Assembly: GCF_030848805.1 (NCBI RefSeq)
Contig: NW_027269925.1
Location: forward strand, 400,072-464,071
Origin: Temnothorax longispinosus
Lineage: Eukaryota; Arthropoda; Insecta; Hymenoptera; Formicidae
DNA: 64,000 nt
Direction: 5' to 3'
In this document: piece after piece, positions 57,248 through 64,000 of the stretch
Layout of the letters: each line of letters begins with the position of its first letter
Numbering within the stretch: the first letter of the stretch is position 1
Notes under the pieces: generated by a model
Seen by the model: the letters and a program-made list of their open reading frames with translations, nothing else
The model's database searches: none
What the model was told of the DNA's origin: nothing
Translations under genes and position numbers: made by a program

Positions 57248-57420
57248 TCCCGAGTTCGCGGGTGCCGGTATGATCCGGCTCGAAGGACCAAAATGTTCGA
57301 GAGCACGCGGTAGCGCGATGTAGCGCGAGGTAACGAGACGATCACGATTAACGACACAGCGAGTAACAGAAAAATAAAGCTTGTATTTTCAGAAAACGTA
57401 TTTACAATATGTACAGTCTT

Positions 57421-58324
57421 GGGTAAATGTTTAGTATAACGCTCTCCTCTCCGATTTTCTTAAAACTTTGTAAAATTGCTTATTTCTGTGTGTAAAAAAC
57501 ATTCTGAGAAGGAAAATCGTCGCTCAGGTCTCGTTTTTTTTAAATTTAATTTCAAAGTTTTGATGTCGGTAAAGTAGGAAAATGATAATTTACGTTTTTA
57601 AAGTACTGCGCAACTTCATTTGAAGGTCACGTGACAACTGTCTGCTAATTAAATACAAAATATCTGCTTAAAACATGTGTGTGCCCTGCTTTAACGAAAA
57701 TCCGAGCGAAAATTATAACTTTTATAAAGCAGTGGATACATACGTGTGTGCCCTGCTTTAACGAAAATCACAACTTCTATAAAGCAGGGGATACACACGT
57801 GTGTGCGTGCCCTGCTTTAACGAAAATCACAACTTCTATAAAGCAGGGCATACACACGTGTGTTTGTGCCCTGCTTTAACGAAAATCACAACTTCTATAA
57901 AGCAGGACATACACACGTGTGTGTGTGTGCCCTGCTTTAACAAAAATCACAACTTCTATAAAGCAGGGCATACACACGTGTGTGTGTGCAGTGCTTTAAC
58001 GAAAATCACAATTTATCAATTTATCAATTTTGGCCACGTACAGTATTTCACAACCATAAAATTTTAACCTAAATGGCACCGTTAATGAGTATGCGGACAA
58101 CTTAATTTGTGAATATAGTAACAAATAAAGTTGCGCAGTATTTAAAAAACGTAAATTATCATTTTCCTACCTTATCGACATCAAAACTTTGAAATTAAAT
58201 TTAAAAAAAAACGAGACCTGAGCGACGATTTTCTTTCTCAGAATGTTTTTTACACACAGAAATAAACAATTTTACAAAGTTGTAAGAAAATCGGAGGAGA
58301 GAGCGTTATACTAAACATTTACCC
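57421..58324. mobile_element. 904-bp DNA element with about 200-bp terminal inverted repeats
   Basis: Both ends start GGGTAAATGTTTAGTATAAC and stay similar for roughly 200 bp (GATTTTCTTA, AAAACATTCTGAGAA, GCTCAGGTCTCG, GATGTCG). TSD AGTCTT (57415-57420 and 58325-58330), possibly 7 bp if the adjoining C is counted. The centre is a hairpin-repeat array, not a gene. No transposase. Superfamily unknown. Confidence 0.85.
57675..58010. repeat. Array of about six 59-66 bp units, each an imperfect hairpin
   Basis: Each unit reads GTGTGTGCCCTGCTTTAACG, AAAATCACAACTTCTATAAA, then GCAGGGCATACACACG. Within a unit GCCCTGCTTTA pairs with TAAAGCAGGGC across about 18 bases, and the CACACGTGTG junction between units is itself palindromic. 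Unit starts lie near 57675, 57742, 57800, 57860, 57920 and 57983; the last is partial. Confidence 0.85.
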
Positions 58325-59354
58325 AGTCTTGTTTCTTTCCAGCGAAGAAAGCGAAGCCGTGAGAGCGCACAGACGTTATACGGCAAAGCGGTGAAAGCAA
58401 GCGCGTGCGACTATCTATGCGAAAAGCGGTTTAAGCGGTATAGCAAAGCGGTGTACTAGCGGTGATCTGCGAGCGAAATCGATTCCGCGGTGCAGCGGTG
58501 GTCCCTTTAACTCCTCCGAGGCGAAACTCCCTCCCTGCAGATTTCTCAGAATTTCGGGAAGGTGATTGGCCGTCGGAGTCTCGCGTCATGGAGCTGACGT
58601 CACCGCTTTCACGTGGTGACCCGACGGGGTCGTCACCTGTTTTCGAGTGCTTTGTGTATAGCATGGATCGTTCCTTTGTTCTAGCGTTGTTGTTTGACTT
58701 TATTATTGATAACAAAGTTAAAGTTTCTGGAAAGTTAATCCCGAAAGATCCATGCTATACCGAATATTTCCGTGACAATTCTTGAACGGCATTTCACGCG
58801 AATATTAATTTACTGAATTTACTGCAGGCGTGCATGTGCAGACATGCAGCCGAACGCGACTTCGTCGCGATGCTGAAATTTGCGATCTCAAACACATTGC
58901 AACAAATAGTTAATCGTATATATGAAGAAAATTTTGCAGAATTAAGTGAAGAAAATAATTTGAATGTGAAACCCAAATTATTCAATAAACATGATAACGG
59001 ATCTTTAAATCAATTTTTGTGTACTAGTCAATGGGAAAAAATTGTATTTTCTAATTTTACTCTAAAAATAAAAGATCCAAATAATTGTTGTAGTTTAAAT
59101 AATGGTGACATTGTTTTAATTAAAAATATTGCTAGTAACGATAAAAATATAGTAATAATTGGAAATAAATATAATTCAAAAAAGATTTTTATAATGGACC
59201 ATGTAATTCTTCTGATTTGGGTATATATTTAGTTGATAACATTGTTAACGATCTTCAAAGTTGGAATATAAGTGAAATATCGCATAAATGTATAAGATTA
59301 CATTTTAAAGATAAATTTGTTATTTTTCCCTTACTTCATTCCGCGTCTAATTGA

Positions 59355-59766
59355 TATTTTTAGATTTTAATAATTTTACTTTTCTATATAAAAAAATTTT
59401 AATTTAGGATTATTTAAATGTCATTTTACAATTTATTTCTATATTTTACAATTAAAATTATTTTAGATTATATTTATTAAGATCATACATTTACAATTAA
59501 AATTAATAAAAATAGAGATGTATTTCTTAAATATTAAATTTATTAACTTCTCAGTATTTTTAAAATTGATGAATAACATTCCAAAGAATATTATTATAAT
59601 ATTCAATTGTTCTGAGAATATATATACCTAACAAATAAATTTTACGATAAGATAAAAAATTGAATTCCCTTCTGTTTGTTAACGGCTTGATTCCAAATAT
59701 TTATATAATATTTAAAATGATCGATTTGAAGTTGCGTACACAAATTGTTAATAATTTGCAGGAAAA
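59355..59766. other. AT-rich spacer between transposase and DUF4806 genes
   Basis: No coding signal. It probably holds the 3' UTR of the transposase gene and the promoter or leader of the downstream gene. Confidence 0.5.
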
Positions 59767-62009
59767 ATGACAAAGACATGGACTATTGTGATTTTCACTG
59801 ATGAAAATTGTGTTGAAGTAGTTCCATCAAGTTGGATACTAAATGACAAATGTTATTGGCCGACGCTTACACCTGACAAGTTGAAAGCTGCAGTAAAAAA
59901 TCACGATGCACTTGATACTTCTTGGCCTTCATATCCTATTCGGCTTATACGAAATGGAACTTTTTGTAAATATATTACTTATTGTGTTCTTATGTATCAA
60001 TTAACAAAAAATATATTTATGCATTGTCGTCATGTTATATTTATTTTGTTTTAGATGATTATTCAACAGCAGAAAGAAAGTGTAAACGGGCGGAATATTC
60101 GTCCGATGTAAATTCTGACAGATCTAAACAGAATTAAACAGAATCTGACAGAAATAAAAGGAAAATAATAAAAAAAACGTTCGGCTCTTCATTTGATGAG
60201 GATAATCTATCATCATCAAACAATAATAATAAATTGCCGACTAAATTGCCGACTCCTCCACGTTTAACGAATGGTTCGTATGCATGTATTTATTTGCTAC
60301 ATTATATAAATTTTGTTAAAAATTAATTATCTCTTATAAATGAAGAGACATAGTAGTATCTGGCGTTATTTTACTTTTTAAAATCTTTTTAAAATAAAAG
60401 TATAACGTAAATTTTTAGGGATAAAAGAAAACATTCGCGAATACTTTATAAATTCAAAAAACATTCAATCATTTAGTTCCTAATGTTTTCTTCCAGACAC
60501 CAGTACTTTTATAAGTAAAAAAAAGCCGAAATAAAAGAGTCAAGCTACTAATAACGATAGAATTCGAATGGAGAAATTTGAAAAAAATTTATCGATTGGT
60601 AAATTATTTTTTGTAATATATATAATTATTAATCACAACTATTAAGCACCTTTACAAAATGCAAAAGCTTATAATGTATTTTTTGTAAATTTTGTAGGTA
60701 ATAAACGAGGTAATAAATCTTTAGATGACAACGATAAACCATTGAATGTTAATGAACAAGAATGTAAATGTTGTCCTGTACATATAAAACACAACTGTGG
60801 TATGTATATGTTATTTGCAATCGCAAAATTTGCCCATTGCCCGAATTTTTAACCAATGCGATATGGATAAGTTTAAATGTCCACAACACGTTCTGGATAT
60901 TTATTTTGACCACTGAGCGTTGGAAAACACAACGCTTGTGGCCGAAATAAAGTACTCAGAACGCGTTATGGACATTTAAGCCATATATTGCATTGGTTAA
61001 AAAAGTCGGGCAATAAGCAAATTTTGTGATTGCGAGTAATATATATTTTATGTACAGTTATTTTCGATAGAATTATCATTAATCTTATTATAAAATTAAA
61101 TTATTATTACATGTTCGACACGATTAATAAATATATTAAACTTTTTTCCAGAAAATTATTTTAAAGAAATCATCCAACAACAAAATCTTTTCAAAGCCAG
61201 CATGTGGCAATATACAGATTCACTTCACGAATTAACCTCATCGGTTAATCGTATTGTTATGAATAAGGTGACTCATGAAGTGGAGGAAGCAACAACTTCA
61301 TTCTTCACAATGTTTAATTTTCCGTTACAAGACGAGGAAGACCTAATCCGCGTCGATGAACACCTAAACGACGAGAAAAATTTTAACGTTGCGGTAATAT
61401 TTTATGAATGTGTTATTCTCACATATATATGTTACATATTTATTGCAGTTTTACAAATATTCTTTATCAATTAATGAAATTTTAGTTGATTATTATTTTT
61501 ATTTTGAATTTTACAGATGAATCAACTTGCAAAAATTGGTGGAAGTTCTGTACAGAATTTTACTCAAAGAGCTTTGCAAATGTTAATAACAAATGACCTT
61601 GCATCAACTTATAGCTGGTTGGGAAGGCGAGCCAAAAAAACTTTTAACAAATTAAAATTAGCGGATTTGATAATTGGTAAGTAGTTTTTTAGATTATCTT
61701 TTATTTAACGATTTTATTAAAATCATTCTTTCTTCGTAGATTATCAAATATACAATATACAATTACTATTTACAATTTTATTACTTACAATTATACTATT
61801 TACAATTTTCTAATTATTTTTTACCCTGTTTTTATATTATAGGTTCTGTCAAAAAAAGCATCCCAAATTCTACTAATAAAGAGTGCGAAGAAGCAATCCA
61901 AAAGTGGTTAAGAAGAGCCAAAGAACGTAGTAATAATAATAATAAGAAACGTGGAGAGAATAATAATGATTCAGAAACTGCGCGTGAAGGTTCAGATGCT
62001 GAAAATTAA
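59767..62009 (+). CDS. DUF4806-type protein gene, spliced, companion of the EnSpm-like transposase
   Basis: Exon 1 (from ATG 59767) reads MTKTWTIVIFTDENCVEVVP, then WILNDKCYWPTLTPDKLKAA and HDALDTSWPSYPIRLIRNG, the N-terminal module usual in these proteins. Weaker small exons follow: about 60054-60115 (STAERKCKRAEYSSDVNSDR), 60170-60275 (Ser/Asn-rich) and 60698-60800 (CKCCPVHIKHNC). Then 61151-61395 (FPLQDEEDLIRVDEHLNDEK), 61517-61677 (LAKIGGSSVQNFTQRALQML, TNDLASTYSWLGRRAKKTFN) and 61844-62009 (EEAIQKWLRRAKERSNNNNK, stop 62009). The last three blocks form the DUF4806 domain. Its function is unknown; the protein recurs next to EnSpm-like transposases, so it may help transposition (inference). 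A stop in the second block and a MITE in an intron suggest partial decay. Confidence 0.65.
60813..61041. mobile_element. MITE in an intron of the DUF4806 gene
   Basis: The left end TTGCAATCGCAAAATTTGCC, continuing ATTGCCCGA and TTTTTAACCAATGC, is mirrored at the right end (CTCGCAATCACAAAATTTGC on the minus strand). Inner CATAACGCGTTCTGAG/CACAACACGTTCTGGA motifs also face each other. About 229 bp. TSD not resolved. Confidence 0.8.
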
Positions 62010-62099
62010 TTGGTCGAATCATTTATTAATAACTTACCTGAGAAACTCATCATCACTTTCATTTTTTATTATGGTTTATATTTTTTTTCGTTTATATTT

Positions 62100-62104
<5 letters not shown>

Positions 62105-62145
<41 letters not shown>
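62105..62145. repeat. (TA)n microsatellite
   Basis: About 40 bp of uninterrupted TA. Similar shorter tracts occur at 2972-3009, 13498-13539 and 20527-20552. Confidence 0.95.
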
Positions 62146-62147
<2 letters not shown>

Positions 62148-64000
62148 GCAGATTTATTACTTTTCGACCAAAAGTTGCGGGGGTGGGTCACCGATTTTGA
62201 TGCCGATTTTTTCCTCGAAAGTACACTAGAAAAGGAGATGATCCTGAAAATTTGAGCCCGATTCGATCAAATCCGGCCGCTGGAGAATTTTTTTAATTTT
62301 GAAAAAAGTCGATTTTTCAGTCATTTTCAAAAATTTATATCTCAGCTTCTATATAACTTAGAGACTCGTTTGAGGCCGCATTCTTTTCTGTAAACCCTCT
62401 ACTTTTAAGAAAAAAATTGGTCATTGGTTTACACTCAAGTCTGGCTTCACGGCGAGCTGCTAACTAAACTACTGTTTTAGAGAAATTTTACCTATTTTTG
62501 AAATGCTGTCATATCTACAGTTTTCGAAGTAGAGGGTTGATCAGCAGCTGATATTTTTTGTTCAGGTATACTCTGAAGAAATCTACCCACTTTTTACTTG
62601 ATTGCTTCTATTTCGTTAAGTTATGGCTATCTAAAGCCGATCGATTTTCGAAAAATCGCCATTTTTAGATAGCCAGAACTTTTTTCTTTCAACTCGAAAT
62701 CCTTTGAAATTTTCAGGGAATATACTTCATTATATCCTTAAACAACCCTGAAAATTTCATTTTTGGAATAGAAGTGGTTTCCGAGTTATGAAGTTTTTAA
62801 AATGTCAACTTTTCGATTTAATATGACATTTTTTGTGGTTTTATCATCAATTTTGTAAATTTATTGTAAATAAAATTGATATTTTTCGGAAAATATATTC
62901 GAAAATAAGGAGCAAAACGGATTGTTTGAGAAAATTGAGGGAAAAAATTAATATTTTTTATTTTAATTTATTTGTTTAAAATTTTTAAAAAGTAAATATT
63001 TGTTTATTTCTTTTAATAATATGTTGAATACAAATTTCCAAAGTATTTGAGAACTATCATGTCATGTTTAGCAAATTATACTTTGCTCATAATTTACCGT
63101 CAGTCTATTGAAAAATCTAATTTAATTTAATTTAATTTATTTTTTTTTTCAATAGGCTGGCGGTAAATTATGAGCAAAGTATAATTTGCTAAACATGACA
63201 TGATAGTTCTCAAATACTTTGGAAATTTGTATTCAACATATTATTAAAAGAAATAAATAAATATTTACTTTTTAAAAATTTTAAACAAATAAATTAAAAT
63301 AAAAAATATTAATTTTTTCCCTCAATTTTCTCAAACAATCCGTTTTGCTCCTTATTTTCGAATATATTTTCCGAAAAATATCAATTATTTACATTAAATT
63401 TACAAAATTGATGATAAAACCACAAAAAATGTCATATTAAATCGAAAAGTTGACATTTTAAAAACTTCATAACTCGGAAACCACTTCTATTCCAAAATTG
63501 AAATTTTTAGGGTTGTTTAAGGATATAATGAAGTATATTCCCTGAAAATTTCAAAGGATTTCGAGTTGAAAGAAAAAAGTTCTGGCTATCTGAAAATGGC
63601 GATTTTTCGAAAATCGATCGGCTTTAGATGGCCATAACTTAACGAAATAGAAGCAATCAAGTAAAAAGTGGGTAGATTTCTTCAGAGTATACCTGAACAA
63701 AAAATATCAGCTGCTGATCAACCCTCTACTTCGAAAACTGTAGATATGACAGCATTTCAAAAATAGGCAAAATTTCTCTAAAACAGTGGTTTAATTAGCA
63801 GCTCGCCGTGAAGCCGGACTTGAGTGTAAACCAATGACCAATTTTTTCCTTAAAAGTAGAGGGTTTACAGAAAAGAATGCGGCCTCAAACGAGTCTCTAA
63901 GTTATATAGAAGCTGAGATATAAATTTTTGAAAATGACTGAAAAATCGACTTTTTTCAAAATTAAAAAAATTTTCCAGCGGCCGGATTTGATCGAATCGG
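62146..64000. repeat. Very long palindrome, running off the window
   Basis: The arms are 62258-63118 and about 63153-64000, with a 35-bp AT-rich loop near 63119-63152. The two arms are near-identical inverted copies (for example CTATCATGTCATGTTTAGCA at 63054 mirrored at 63187; CCGATTCGATCAAATCCGGC at 62258 mirrored at 63979-64000). The left arm is still matching at the window end, so the palindrome probably continues. No coding capacity. The sequence 62146-62257 (GGGCAGATTTATTACTTTTC onward) may be its terminal part. Confidence 0.92.

Larger units (their letters stand above)
50986..58894 (-). mobile_element. BEL/Pao LTR retrotransposon, nearly intact
   Basis: The 5-bp TSD CATTG (50981-50985 and 58895-58899) flanks LTRs that start TGTTTGAGATC and end CTCTCGAACA on the minus strand. 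The LTR at 50986-51666 is 681 bp. The other (57294-58894) is the same sequence plus a 904-bp insertion and a 10-bp tandem duplication. A primer-binding-site-like sequence TGGTCCTTCGAGCCGG follows the 5' LTR near 57290, and a purine tract lies next to the 3' LTR near 51668. The near-identity of the LTRs indicates a recent insertion. Confidence 0.93.
57294..58894 (-). repeat. BEL 5' LTR carrying a nested element
   Basis: Same sequence as 50986-51666 except for a 904-bp insertion at 57421-58324, with target AGTCTT duplicated, and a 10-bp duplication (GTAGCGCGAT type) near 57310. Confidence 0.9.
49374..59354 (+). pseudogene. CACTA/EnSpm-like transposase gene, frameshifted and split by a BEL element
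   Basis: The first part (49374-50980) reads MPKIATKYYRRAKASTDSTI, then LATWAWKNKITHVAINELLA, YINIDGLPFFKSSNQQLWPI, FICDTPAKAFIKFTKGHTGY, VEPMHLIDLGVTK and EYSAYPFENHMQKIKGYI. After the BEL insertion, with its CATTG TSD, the text continues in sense at 58895 (QQIVNRIYEENFAELSEEN) to DLGIYLVDNIVNDLQSW and a stop at 59354. The motif order (VxIDGLPFF, ICDxPAKAF, GHTGY-x-C, PxEPMHLxDLG, Y-PFEN) is that of the large EnSpm-like transposase proteins common in Hydra and insects. One-base frameshifts are at about 49620, 50270 and 59195. The neighbouring DUF4806 gene is probably its companion. Confidence 0.7.

Noticed and set aside
57675..58067. CRISPR array
   Set aside because: Spacers are not unique: whole units are near-identical hairpins inside a TIR element in a eukaryotic genome.
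57679..58067. Cys-rich repeat protein (CFNENHNFYKAG repeats)
   Set aside because: The frame simply translates the hairpin repeat array. Unit length varies outside multiples of three, so the frame is not maintained.

Overview
This window looks like a transposon-dense stretch of an insect nuclear genome. It is AT-rich, with short introns, MADF/BESS, THAP and DUF4806 proteins, BEL and gypsy retrotransposons, and decayed pieces of insect-like housekeeping genes. The style fits Hymenoptera, probably an ant; that is an inference from content, not from a marker gene. No intact housekeeping gene is evident. Most coding sequence belongs to mobile elements or to host-gene fragments that mobile elements or rearrangements have moved.

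Left part (1-16 kb). The edge carries a decayed Sec71/ARFGEF fragment joined to two exons of a GAPVD1-like gene. A MADF-BESS gene follows. Next is a complete PIF/Harbinger-type element (6215-10637, TSD TAA) that holds a second MADF-BESS gene. Where a transposase would be expected it holds a chimera of CSE1L (exportin-2) exons and NKIRAS (kappaB-Ras). An apparently intact two-exon Harbinger transposase lies just outside it (10908-12327). Small fragments of a USP-like protease and an LDL-receptor-like EGF protein, plus a Gln/Arg-Gly low-complexity ORF, follow.

Middle (16-36 kb). A decayed gypsy element is split twice. First, a 7.8 kb LTR insertion (TSD GTAT) is itself split by a 5.8 kb P element (8-bp TSD GTGTGGCC, perfect TIRs, THAP domain), and that contains two short MITEs. 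Second, a solo LTR on the minus strand (TSD AAATT) interrupts it. Downstream are a zinc-finger/recombinase-like relic, a tRNA-headed SINE inside an inverted-repeat region, and a 1.8 kb palindrome.

Right part (36-64 kb). Four tandem repeats of an exon-like cassette occur at 36.8-37.3 kb. A foldback element (39974-46806, 9-bp TSD) has inserted into a short ORF and hosts a full-length non-LTR retrotransposon with a 16-bp TSD. That LINE shares its 3' tail with the SINE at 33 kb. A CACTA/EnSpm-like transposase gene (49374-59354) is split by a BEL/Pao retrotransposon (50986-58894, TSD CATTG), one LTR of which carries a 904-bp element with an array of hairpin repeats. A spliced DUF4806 gene follows and probably belongs with the transposase. 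The window ends inside a very long palindrome centred near 63.1 kb.

Splice junctions, domains and family calls were read by eye. No database search was run.
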